Assembly (NCBI GenBank): GCA_033782935.1
Contig: JAWQEG010000259.1
Location: forward strand, 5,124,001 to 5,188,000
Source of the DNA: Petrolisthes cinctipes
Lineage: Eukaryota > Arthropoda > Malacostraca > Decapoda > Porcellanidae
DNA: 64,000 bases
Direction: 5' to 3'
The translations under genes and the position numbers were made by a program. The notes beneath the pieces were generated by a model that saw only the letters and a program-made list of their open reading frames with translations, was not told the DNA's origin and did no database searches. Shown here piece by piece: positions 48,781 through 61,025 of the stretch (positions are counted from its first letter, which is position 1; each line of letters opens with the position of its first letter).

Positions 48781-50895
48781 CAGAAGTGATCTGTACATGC
48801 CTACTCCTTGCTAAAATGTTTTCAAGATACAGACCCAAAACATGCTCAAAAATTGATATTTTACTTGCATTAAGTCGATATCTGCATGCATCTTCAGTAC
48901 CCGTTTAAATCTCAGATTCACGCTCAAAACAACGGAAAATTCAATATTTTTGGGTCCCAGAAGCGATCTGTACATGCCTACTCAGTGCTAGAATGTTTTC
49001 AAAATATAGGCTCAAAACATGCTAAAAATCGATAATTTAGGTGTCCAAAGTCGATATGTGGAAGCAATTTCTATACCCGTTTATATCTCAAATTCAGGCT
49101 TAAAACACCCGAAAATTCGATATTTTTGTGTCCCAGAAGCGATCTGTACATGCCTACTTCGTGTTAGAGTATTTTTTAATTACAGGCCCAAAACATGCTC
49201 AAAATCGATATTTTGGGTGCTAAAGTCGATATGTGAATGCATCTTCTGTACCTGTTTATATCCCAAATTCAGGCTCAAAACACGCGAAATTTCTATATTT
49301 TTGGATCCCAGAAGCGATCGGGACATGCCTACTCTTTGCTAGAATGTTTTCAAAATATTGACCCAAAACATGCTCTAAATAGATATTTTAGGTGCAAAAA
49401 GTCGATATGTGCATGCATCTTCTGTACCCGTTTATATCTCAAATTCCGGCTCAAAAACACCCGAAAATTCGATATTTTTGAGTCCCAGAAGCGATCTGTA
49501 CATGCCTACTCCGTGTTAGAGCATTTTCAAAATATAGGCCCAAAACATGCTAAAAATCGATATTTTGAGTGCCCAAAGTCGATATGTTCTTGCATCTTCT
49601 GTACCCGTTTATATCTCAAATTCAGACTCAAAACACTCGAAAATTCGATATTTTTGTGTCCCAGAAGCGATCTGTATATGCCTACTCCTTCTTAGAATGT
49701 TTTGAATATACAGACCCAAAACATGTTTAAAATAGATATTTTAGGTGCAAAAAGTCAATATGTGTATGCATCTTCTGTACCCGTTTATATCTCAAATTCA
49801 GGCTCAAAACACCCAAAAATTAGATATTTTTGTGTCCCAGAAGCGATCTATACATGCCTACTCTTTGCTAGAATGTTTTCAAAATATAGACCCAAAACAT
49901 GCTCAAAATCGATATTTTAGGTGCAAAAAGTCAATATGTGCATGCATCTTCTGTACCCGTTTATACCCCAAATTCAGGCTCAAAACACCCGAAAATTCGA
50001 TATTTTTGTGTCCCAGAAGCGATCTGTACATGCCTTCTCCGTGTTAGAGTATTTTCAAAATATAGGCCCAAAACATGCTAAAAATCGATATTTTGGGTGC
50101 CCAAAGTCGATATGTGCTTGCATCTTCTGCACCCGTTTATATTTCAAATTCAGACTCAAAAAACCCGAAAATTTGATATTTTTGTGTCCCAGAAGCGATC
50201 TGTACATGCCTACTATTTGCTAAAATGTTTTCAAGATACAGACCCAAAACATGCTCAAAATTGATATTTTACGTGCATTAAGTCGATATCTGCATGCATC
50301 TTCATAACCCGTTTAAATCTCAAATTCACGCTCAAAACAACGGAAAATTCAATATTTTTGGGTCCCAGAAGCGATCTGTACATGCCTACTCAGTGCTAGA
50401 ATGTTTTCAAAATATAGGCCCAAAACATACTAAAAATCGATAATTTCGATATTATTGGGTCCCAAAACCGATCTGTTCATGCCTACTCTTTGCTAGAATG
50501 TTTTCAAAATACAGACCAAAAAACATGCTCAAAATCGATATTTTAGGTGCAAAAAGTCGCTATGTGTATGCATCTTCAGTACCCTTTTATATCTCAAATG
50601 CAGGCTCAAAACACCCAAAAATTCAATATTTTTGGGTCCCCGAAGCGATCTGTACTTGTCTACTCAGTGCTAGAATATTTTCAAAATATAGGCTTAAAAT
50701 TGTCTAAAAATCGATATTTTAGGTGTCCAAAGTCGATATGTGCATACATCTTTTGTACCCGTTTATATCCCAAATTCAGGCTCAGAACACCCCAAAATTC
50801 AATATTTTTGGGTCCCAGAAGCGATCTGTACATGCATACTCAGTGCTAGAATATTTTCAAAATATTGGCTCAAAACATACTCAAAATTGATATTT
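48781..50895. repeat. Tandem duplication D3, copy 1 (~2.1 kb, period 2916 bp)
   Basis: Landmarks 49019, 49237, 49702, 49899 and 50498 match 51935, 52153, 52618, 52815 and 53414, all 2916 bp apart. The first mismatch on the left is at about 48.78 kb. On the right the copies part near 50.895 kb, where TTTTCGGTGCCC faces TTTTGTGTGCCC. One 97-bp monomer lies inside. Confidence 0.86.
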
Positions 50896-51695
50896 TCGGT
50901 GCCCAAAGTCGATATGTGCATGCATCTTCTGTACACGTTTATATCTCAAATTCAGGCTCGAAACACCCGAAAATTAGATATTTTTGTGTCCCAGAAGCGA
51001 TCTGTACATGCCTACTCTGTGTTAGAGTATTTTCAAGATGTAGGCCCGAAACATGCTTAAAATCGATATTTTGGGTGCCCTAACTCGATATGTGCTTGCA
51101 TCTTCTGTACCCATTTATATCTCAAATTCAGACTCAAAACACCTGAAAATTCGATATTTTTGTGTCCCAGAAACGATCTGTACATGCCTACTCCTTCTTA
51201 GAATGTTTTCAAGATACAGACCCAAAACATGCTCAAAATCGATATTTTAGGTGCAAAAAGTCGATATGTGCATGCATCTTCTGTACCCGTTTATATCTCA
51301 AATTCAGCCTCGAAACACCCAAAAAATCGATATTTTTGTGTCCCAGAAGCAATCTGTACATGCCTACTCCGTGTTAGAGTATTTTCAAAATATAGGCCCA
51401 AAACATGCTAAAAATCGATATTTTGGGTGCCCAAAGTCGATATGTGCTTGCATCTTCTGCACCAGTTTATATTTCAAATTCAGACTCAAAACACCCAAAA
51501 ATTAGATATTTTTGTGTCCCAGAAACGATGTGTACATGCCTACTCCTTCTTAGAATGTTTTCAAGATACAGACCCAAAACATGCTGAAAATCGATAGTTT
51601 AGGTGCCATATAGTCGATATATGCATGCATCTTCTGTACCCGTTTATATCTCAAATTCAGGCTCAAAACACCCAAAAATTCGGTATTTTTGGGTC
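50896..51695. repeat. Spacer between D3 copies, shared with 47.3-47.75 and 39.1-39.5 kb
   Basis: The first part continues the 3622-bp match to 47.27-47.755 kb. The second part (51603 onward) matches 39332 onward at an offset of 12271. D3 therefore seems to have formed after these pieces were already side by side. Confidence 0.76.
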
Positions 51696-53811
51696 CCAGA
51701 AGCGATCTGTACATGCCTACTCCTTGTTAAAATGTTTTCAAGATACAGACCCAAAACATGCTCAAAAATTGATATTTTACTTGCATTAAGTCGATATCTG
51801 CATACATCTTCAGTACCCGTTTAAATCTCAGATTCACGCTCAAAACAACGAAAAATTCAATATTTTTGGGTCCCAGAAGCGATCTGTACATGCCTACTCA
51901 GTGCTAGAATGTTTTCAAAATATAGGCTCAAAACATGCTAAAAATCGATAATTTAGGTGTCCAAAGTCGATATGTGGAAGCAATTTCTATACCCGTTTTT
52001 ATCTCAAATTCAGGCTTAAAACACCCGAAAATTCGATATTTTTGTGTCCCAGAAGCGATCTGTACATGCCTACCTCGTGTTAGAGTATTTTTTAATTACA
52101 GGCCAAAAACATGCTCAAAATCGATATTTTGGGTGCTAAAGTCGATATGTGAATGCATCTTCTGTACCTGTTTATATCCCAAATTCAGGCTCAAAACACG
52201 CGAAATTTCTATATTTTTGGATCCCAGAAGCGATCGGGACATGCCTACTCTTTGCTAGAATGTTTTCAAAATATTGACCCAAAACATGCTCTAAATAGAT
52301 ATTTTAGGTGCAAAAAGTCGATATGTGCATGCATCTTCTGTACCCGTTTATATCTCAAATTCCGGCTCAAAAACACCCGAAAATTCGATATTTTTGAGTC
52401 CCAGAAGCGATCTGTACATGCCTACTCCGTGTTAGAGCATTTTCAAAATATAGGCCCAAAACATGCTAAAAATCGATATTTTGAGTGCCCAAAGTCGATA
52501 TGTTCTTGCATCTTCTGTACCCGTTTATATCTCAAATTCAGACTCAAAACACTCGAAAATTCGATATTTTTGTGTCCCAGAAGCGATCTGTATATGCCTA
52601 CTCCTTCTTAGAATGTTTTGAATATACAGACCCAAAACATGTTTAAAATAGATATTTTAGGTGCAAAAAGTCAATATGTGTATGCATCTTCTGTACCCGT
52701 TTATATCTCAAATTCAGGCTCAAAACACCCAAAAATTAGATATTTTTGTGTCCCAGAAGCGATCTATACATGCCTACTCTTTGCTAGAATGTTTTCAAAA
52801 TATAGACCCAAAACATGCTCAAAATCGATATTTTAGGTGCAAAAAGTCAATATGTGCATGCATCTTCTGTACCCGTTTATATCCCAAATTCAGGCTCAAA
52901 ACACCCGAAAATTCGATATTTTTGTGTCCCAGAAGCGATCTGTACATGCCTTCTCCGTGTTAGAGTATTTTCAAAATATAGGCCCAAAACATGCTAAAAA
53001 TCGATATTTTGGGTGCCCAAAGTCGATATGTGCTTGCATCTTCTGCACCCGTTTATATTTCAAATTCAGACTCAAAAAACCCGAAAATTTGATATTTTTG
53101 TGTCCCAGAAGCGATCTGTACATGCCTACTATTTGCTAAAATGTTTTCAAGATACAGACCCAAAACATGCTCAAAATTGATATTTTACGTGCATTAAGTC
53201 GATATCTGCATGCATCTTCATAACCCGTTTAAATCTCAAATTCGCGCTCAAAACAACGGAAAATTCAATATTTTTGGGTCCCAGAAGCGATCTGTACATG
53301 CCTACTCAGTGCTAGAATGTTTTCAAAATATAGGCCCAAAACATACTAAAAATCGATAATTTCGATATTATTGGGTCCCAAAACCGATCTGTTCATGCCT
53401 ACTCTTTGCTAGAATGTTTTCAAAATACAGACCAAAAAACATGCTCAAAATCGATATTTTAGGTGCAAAAAGTCGCTATGTGTATGCATCTTCAGTACCC
53501 TTTTATATCTCAAATGCAGGCTCAAAACACCCAAAAATTCAATATTTTTGGGTCCCCGAAGCGATCTGTACTTGTCTACTCAGTGCTAGAATATTTTCAA
53601 AATATAGGCTTAAAATAGTCTAAAAATCGATATTTTAGGTGTCCAAAGTCGATATGTGCATACATCTTTTGTACCCGTTTATATCCCAAATTCAGGCTCA
53701 GAACACCCCAAAATTCAATATTTTTGGGTCCCAGAAGCGATCTGTACATGCATACTCAGTGCTAGAATATTTTCAAAATATTGGCTCAAAACATACTCAA
53801 AATTGATATTT
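51696..53811. repeat. Tandem duplication D3, copy 2
   Basis: Partner of 48781-50895. Differences by eye are few: ACCCGTTTTTATC near 51996 against ACCCGTTTATATC, TACCTCGTG near 52071 against TACTTCGTG, and ATTCGCGCTC near 53240 against ATTCACGCTC. Confidence 0.86.
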
Positions 53812-54930
53812 TGTGTGCCCAAAGTCGATATGTGCTTGCATCTTCTGTATCCGTTTATATCTCAAATTCAGACTCAAAACACCCCAAAATTCGATATTTT
53901 TGTGTCCCAGGAGCGATCTCTACATGCCTACTCCTTCTTAGAATGTTTTCAAGATACAGACCCAAAACATGCTCAAAATCGATATTTTAGGTGCAAAAAG
54001 TCGCTATGTGTATGCATCTTCAGTACCCTTTTATATCTCAAATGCAGGCTCAAAACACCCGAAAATTCGATATTTTTGGGTACCAGAAGCGATCTGTACA
54101 TCCCTACTCATTGCTAGAATATTTTCAAAATATTGGCCCAAAATATGCTAAAAATCGATTTTTGGGGTTCCCAAAGTCGATATGTACATGCATCTTCTGT
54201 TCCCATTATATATCTCAAATTCAGGCTCAGAAAACCCGAAAATTCAATATTTTATGTGTCCTAGAAGCGATCTGTACATGCCTACTCCGTGTTAGAGTAT
54301 TTTCAAAATCCAGGCCCAAAACATGCTAAAAATCGATATTTTGGGTGCCCAAAGTCGATATGTGCATGCATCTTCAGTACCCGTTTATATCTCAAATTCA
54401 GGCTCAAAACCCCCGAAAATTCGATATTTTTGTGTCCCAGAAGCAATCTGTACATGCCTACTCCGTGTTAGAGTATTTTCACAATACGGGCCAAAAACAT
54501 GCTCAAAATCGATATTTTGGGTGCCCAAAGTCGATATGTGCATGCATCTTCTGTACACGTTTATATCTCAAATTCAAGCTCAAAACACCCGAAAATTCGA
54601 TATTTTTGGGTCCCAGAGGCGGTCTGTACATGCCTATTCCTTGCTAGAATGTTCTCAAGATACAGACCCATAACATGCTCAAAATCGATATTTTAGGTGA
54701 AAAAAGTCGATATATGCATGCATCTTCAGTACTTCTTTATATCATAAATTCGTTCTCAAAACTTTCGAAATTTCAATATTTTTGGGTTCCAGAAGCGATC
54801 TGTACATGCCTACTCAGTGCATGCATCTTCTATACCCGTTTAAATCTTAAATTCACGCTCAAAACAACGGAAAATTCAATATTTTTGGGTCCCAGAAGCG
54901 ATCTGTACATGCCTACTCAGTGCTAGAATG
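53812..54930. repeat. R-type monomers with a chimeric unit; partial copy at 55.87-56.38 kb
   Basis: From about 54085 to 54600 the sequence matches 55870-56385 (offset 1785; 54289/56074, 54323/56108). Markers are CTGTACATCCCTACTC and CGATTTTTGGGGTTCCC. The right end holds the 103-bp chimeric monomer at 54817. Confidence 0.78.
54801..54840. repeat. Chimeric monomer junction B-to-A
   Basis: Half B reads through TACATGCCTACTCAGTGC and then continues as ATGCATCTTCTATACCCG of half A. The shared GTGC at 54817-54820 marks the join. The step to the next anchor at 54920 is 103 bp, a loss of 73 bases covering the dyad end of B and the start of A. I found this junction once only. Confidence 0.85.
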
Positions 54931-57900
54931 TTTTCAAAATATAGGCTCAAAACATGCAAAAAATCGATAATTTCGATATTATTGGGTCCCAGAACCAATC
55001 TGTTCATGCCTACTCTTTGCTAGAATGTTTTCAAAATACAGACCCAAAACATGCTCAAAATCGATATTTTAGGTGCAAAAAGTCGCTATGTGTATGCATC
55101 TTCAGTACCCTTTTATATCTCAAATGCAGGCTCAAAACACCCAAAAATTTGATTTTTTTGTGTCCCAGAAGCGATCTGTACATGCCTACTCCGTGTTAGA
55201 GTATTTTCAAAATGTAGGCCCAAAACATGCTCAAAATCGATATTTTGGGTGCCCAAAGTCGATATGTGCTTGCATCTTCTGTATCCGTTTATATCTCAAA
55301 TTCAGACTCAAAACACCCGAAAATTAGATATTTTTGTGTCCCAGAAACGATCTGTGCATGTCTACTCCTTCTTAGTATGTTTTCAAGATACAGACCCAAA
55401 ACATGCTCAAAATCGATATTTTATGTGCAAAAAGTCGTTATGTGCATGCATCTGCTGTACCCGTTTATATCTCAAATTCAGGCTCGAAACACCCGAAAAT
55501 TCGATATTATTGTGTCCCAGAAGCGATCTGTACATGCATACTCCGTTTTAGAGTATTTTTAAAATACATGACCAAAACAAGCTCAAAATCGATATTTTTG
55601 GTGCTAAAGTCGATATGTGAATGCATCTTCTGTATCCGTTTATATCTCAAATTCAGACTCAAAACACCCGAAAATTAGATATTTTTGTGTCCCAGAAGCG
55701 ATCTCTACATGCCTACTCCTTCTTAGAATGTTTTCAAGATACAGACCCAAAACATGCTCAAAATCGATATTTTAGGTTGCCAAAGTCAATATGTGTATGC
55801 ATCTTCTGTACCCGTTTATATCCCAAATTCAAGTTGAAAACACCCGAAAATTCGATATTTTTGGGTCCCAGAAGCGATCTGTACATCCCTACTCATTGCT
55901 AGAATATTTTCAAAATATAGGCCTAAAATATGCTAAAAATCGATTTTTGGGGTTCCCAAAGTCGATATGTACATGCATCTTCTGTTCCCATTATATATCT
56001 CAAATTCAGGCTCAGAAAACCCGAAAATTCAATATTTTATGTGTCCTAGAAGCGATCTGTACATGCCTACTCCGTGTTAGAGTATTTTCAAAATCCAGGC
56101 CCAAAACATGCTAAAAATCGATATTTTGGGTGCCCAAAGTCGATATGTGCATGCATCTTCTGTACCCGTTTATATCTCAAATTCAGGCTCAAAACCCCCG
56201 AAAATTCGATATTTTTGTGTCCCAGAAGCAATCTGTACATGCCTACTCCGTGTTAGAGTATTTTCACAATACGGGCCAAAAACATGCTCAAAATCGAAAT
56301 TTTGGGTGCCCAAAGTCGATATGTGCATGCATCTTCTGTACACGTTTATATCTCAAATTCAAGCTCAAAACACCCGAAAATTAGATATTTTTGGGTCCCA
56401 GAAACGATCTGTGCATGTCTACTCCTTCTTAGTATGTTTTCAAGATACAGACCCAAAACATGCTCAAAATCGATATTTTATGTGCAAAAAGTCGTTATGT
56501 GCATGCATCTGCTGTACCCGTTTATATCTCAAATTCAGGCTCGAAACACCCGAAAAATCGATATTTTTGTGTCCCAGAAGCGATCTGTACATGCATACTC
56601 CGTTTTAGAGTATTTTTAAAATACATGCCCAAAACAAGCTCAAAATCGATATTTTTGGTGCTAAAGTCGATATGTGAATGCATCTTCTGTACCCGTTTAT
56701 ATCTCAAATTCAGGCTTGAAACACCCGAAAATTCGATATTTTTGTGTTCCAGAAACGATCTGTACATGCCTACTCCTTATTAGAATGTTTTCAAGATACA
56801 TACCCAAAACATGCTCAAAATCGATATTTTAGGTGCAAAAAGTCGATATGTGCATGCATCTTCTGTACCCGTTTATATCTCAAATTCAAACTCGAAACAC
56901 CCGAAAATTCGATATTTTTGTGTCCCAGAAGCGATCTGTACATGCGTACTCCGTGTTAGAGTATTTTCAAAATATAGGCCCAAAACATGCTAAAAATAAA
57001 TATTTTGGGTGCCCAAAGTCAATATGTGCTTGCATCTTCTGCACCAGTTTATATTTCAAATTCAGACTCAAAACACCCGAAAATTATATATTTTTGTGTC
57101 CTAGAAGCGATCTGTACATGCCTACTCAGTGCTAGAATGTTTATAAAATATAGGCTCAAAACATGATAAAAATCGATATTTTAAGTGTCCCAAGTCGATA
57201 TGTGCATGCATGTTCTGTACCCGTTTATATCTCAAATTCAGGCTCAAAACACGTGAAAATTCGATATTTTTGGGTCCCATAAGCGTTCTGTACATGCCTA
57301 CTCCGTGTTAGAGTATTTTCAAAATACATACCCAAAACATGCTCAAAATCGATATTTTAGGTGCCCATAGTTGATATGTGCATGCATCTTCTGTACCGGT
57401 TTATATATCAAATTCAGGCTCAAAACACCCAAAAATTCGATATTTTTGGGTCCCAGTAGCGATCTGTACATGCCTACTCCGTGTTAGAGTACTTTCAAAA
57501 TACAGGTCCAAAACATGCTGAAAATCGATAGTTTAGGTGTCCAAAGTCGATATATGCATACATCTTCTTTACCCGTTTATATCTCAAATTCAGGCTCAAA
57601 ACACCCAAAAATTCGGTATTTTTGTGTCCCAGAAGCGATGTGTACATGCCTACTCCTTGCTAAAATGTTTTCAAGATACAGACCCAAAACATGCTCAAAA
57701 TCGATATTTTGTGTGCCCAAAATCGATATGTGCTTGCATCTTCTGTACCCGTTTATATCTCAAATTCAGACTCAAAACACCCGAAAATTCATTATTTTAT
57801 GTGTCCTAGAAGCGATCTGTACATGCCTACTCCGTGTTAGAGTATTTTCAAAATACAGGCCCAAAACATGCTAAAAATCGATATTTTACGTGCATTAAGT

Positions 57901-59000
57901 CGATATCTGCGTGCATCTTCAGTACCCGTTTAAATCTCAAATTCACGCTCAAAACAACGGAAAATTCAATATTTTTGGGTCCCAGAAGCGATCTGTACAT
58001 GCCTACTACGTGTTAGAGTATTTTCAAAATATAGGCCTAAAACATGCTAAAAATCGATATTTTGTGTGCCCAAAGTCGATATGTGCTTGCATCTTCTGTA
58101 CCCGTTTATATCTCAAATTCAGACTCAAAACACCCGAAAATTAGAGATTTTTGTGTCCCAGAAGCGATCTCTACATGCCTACTCCTTCTTAGAATGTTTT
58201 CAAGATACAGACCCAAAACATGCTCAAAATCCATATTTTAGGTTGCCAAAGTCAATATGTGTATGGATCTTCAGTACCCGTTTATATCCCAAATTCAGGC
58301 TAAAAACCCCCGAAAATTCGATATTTTTGGGTCCCAGAAGCGATCTGTACATGCCTACTCATTGCTAGAATATTTTTAAAATATAGGCCCAAAACATGCT
58401 AAAAATCGATATTTTAGGTGTCCAAAGTCGATATGTGCATGCATCTTCTGTACCCGTTTATATCTCAAATTCAGGCTCAAAACACCCGAAAATTAGATAT
58501 TTTTGGGTCCCAGAAGCAATCTGTACATGCCTACTCCTTGCTAGTATGTTTTTAAGATACAGACCCAAAACATGCTTAAAAATCGATATGTCAGGTGCAA
58601 AAAGTCGATATGTGCATGCATCTTCAGTACCCGATTATATCTCAAATTCAGGCTTAAAACACCTGGAAAATCAATATTTTTCGTTCCCAGAAGCGATCTG
58701 TACATGCCTACTCCGTGCAAGAATGTTTTTAAGATACAGACCCAAAACATGCTCAAAATCGATATTTTAGGTGCAAAAAGTCGATATGTGCATGCATCTT
58801 CAGTACCCGTTTATATCTCAAATTCAGGCTCAAAACACCCGAAAATTCGATATTTTTGGGTCCCAGAAGCGATCTGTGCATGCCTACTTAGTGCTAGGAT
58901 ATTTTCAAAATAGAAGCTTAAAACATGCTAAAAATCGATATTTTAGGTGTCCAAAGTCGATATGTGCATGCATCTTCAGTACCCGTTTATATCTCAATTC
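54931..59000. repeat. Segmental duplication D2, copy 2 (~4.1 kb)
   Basis: Partner of 39641-43530, with offsets of 15290, 15643 and 15468 bp from left to right. Relative to copy 1, two monomers are extra near 55.68-56.03 kb. The stretch 57.12-57.78 kb has different content, including a GTTTATAAAATATAGG monomer and a TACCGGTTTATATATC half A. Confidence 0.83.
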
Positions 59001-59803
59001 AGGCTCAAAACACACGAAAATTCGATATTTTCGGGTCCAAGAAGCGATCTGTACATGTCTACTCAGTGCTAGAATGTTTTCATGAAACAGACCCAAAGCA
59101 TGCTAAAAATTTATATTTTAGGTGTATAAAGTCGCTATGTGCATGGATCTTCTGTACCCGTTTATATCTCAAATTCAGGCTCAAAACACCCGAAAATTCG
59201 ATATTGTTGGGTCCCAGAAGCGATCTGTACATGCCTACTCCTTGCTAGAATGTTTTCAAGATACAGGCCCAAAACATGCTGAAAATCAATATTTTAGGTG
59301 CAAAGAGTCGATATGTGCATGCATCTTCAGTACCCGTTTATATCTCAAATTCAGGCTCAAAACACCCGAAAATTCGATATTTTTGTGTCCCAAAAGCGAT
59401 CTGTACATGCCTACTCCTTGCTAGAATGTTTTCAAGATACAGACCCAAAACATGCTTAAAATCGATATTTTAGGTGCAAAAAGTCGATATGTGCATGCAT
59501 CTTCAGTACCCGTTTATATCTCTAATTCAGGCTTAAAACACCCGAAAATTCGATATTTTTGTGTCCCAGAAGCGATCTGTACATGCCTACACCGTGCTAG
59601 AATGTTTTCAAGATACAGACCCAAAACATGCTCAAAATCGATATTTTAGGTGCAAAAAGTCGATATGTGCATGCATCTTCAGTACCCGTTTATATCTCAA
59701 ATTCAGGATCAAAACACCCGAAAATTCGATATTTTTGGGTCCCAGAAGCGATCTGTGCATGCCTACTCAGTGCTAGAATGTTTTCAATATATAAGCTTAA
59801 AAC

Positions 59804-59979
59804 ATGCTAAAAATCGATATTTTAGGTGTCCAAAGTCGATATGTGCATGCATCTTCTGTACCCGTTTATATCTCAAATTCAGGCTCAAAACACCCGAAAA
59901 TTCGATATTTTTGGGTCCCAGAAGCAATCTGTACATGCCTACACCGTGCTAGAATGTTTTCAAGATACAGACCCAAAAC
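59804..59979 (+). repeat. Exemplar R-type full-length monomer, 176 bp
   Basis: One monomer counted from the ATG of the CAAAACATGC end box to the next. Half A runs from AAAATCGATATTTTAGGTG through the GCATGCATC box to CAAAACACCCG. Half B runs from AAAATTCGATATTTTTGGG through GCAATCTGTACATGCC to CAAAACATGC. The two halves are visibly related. It lies in a regular run of 176-bp steps from 59276 to 59980, so it is a fair reference for the right domain. Confidence 0.9.
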
Positions 59980-60120
59980 ATGCTCAAAATCGATATTTTA
60001 GGTGCAAAAAGTCGATATGTGCATGCATCTTCAGTACCCGATTATATCTCAAATTCAGGCTCAAAACACCTGAAAAATCAATATTTTTCGTTCCTAGAAG
60101 CGATCTATACATGCCTACTC

Positions 60121-60143
60121 AATTCTGAAATGTTTTCAGAATT
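60121..60143. repeat. Perfect 23-bp inverted repeat inside a monomer (copy 1)
   Basis: The arms are AATTCTGAAA and TTTCAGAATT, fully complementary, around a TGT loop. It sits at the dyad position of half B, where other monomers read (G/A)TATTTT-C-AAAATA(C/T). The stem of ten base pairs is longer than the usual seven. The flanking text CATGCACAAAAAATGC is also specific to this monomer type. Confidence 0.9.
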
Positions 60144-61025
60144 CATGCACAAAAAATGCTCAAAATCGATATTTTGGGTGCCAAAAGTCTATAAATGCAT
60201 GCATCTTCTTTACCCGTTTATATCTCAAATTCAGGCTCAAAACACCCGAAAATTCGATATTTTTGGGTCCCATAAGCAATCTGTACATGCCTACTCCTTG
60301 CTAGTATGTTTTAAAGATACAGGCCAAAAACATGCTCCAAATCGATATTTTGGGTGCCCAAAGTCTATATGTGCACGCATCTTCTGTACCCGTTTATATC
60401 TCAAATTCAGGCTCAAAACACCCGAAAAATCAATGATTTTGGGTCCCAGAAGCGATCTGTATATGCCTACTCAGTGCTGGAATGTTTTCAAAATATAGGC
60501 TCAAAACATGCTAAAAATCGATATTTTAAGTGTCTAAAGTCGATATGTTCATGCATCTTCTGTACCCGTTTATATCTCAATTCAAGCTCAAAACACCCGA
60601 AAATTCGATATTTTCGGGTCCAAGAAGCGATCTGTACATGTCTACTCAGTGCTAGAATGTTTTCATGAAACAGACCCAAAACATGCTCAAAATCGATATT
60701 TTAGGTGCAAAAAGTCGATATGTGCATGCATCTTCAGTACCCGTTTATATCTCAAATTTAGGCTCAAAACACCCGAAAATTCGATATTTTTGGGTCACAG
60801 AAGCAATCTGTATATGCCTACTCCTTGTTAGAAAGTGTTCAAGACTCAGACCCAAAACATGCTCAAAATCGATAATTTAGGTACAAAAAGTCGATATGTG
60901 CATGAATCTTCAGTACCCGTTTATATCTCAAATTCAGGCTCAAAACACCCGAAAATTCAATATTTTGGGGTCCCAGAAGCGATCTGTACATGCCTACTCA
61001 GTGCTAGAATATTTTTAAAATATAT

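Larger units (their letters stand above)
59091..61025. repeat. HOR-4 copy 1, 1935 bp
   Basis: Position 59101 (TGCTAAAAATTTATATTTTA) matches 61036. Landmarks 59122, 59276, 59452, 59628 and 59804 match 61057, 61211, 61387, 61563 and 61739, all 1935 bp apart. The length fits eleven monomers. The marker monomer has TTTATATTTTAGGTGTATAAAG. This is the most homogeneous part of the right domain, with many near-consensus monomers. Confidence 0.85.
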
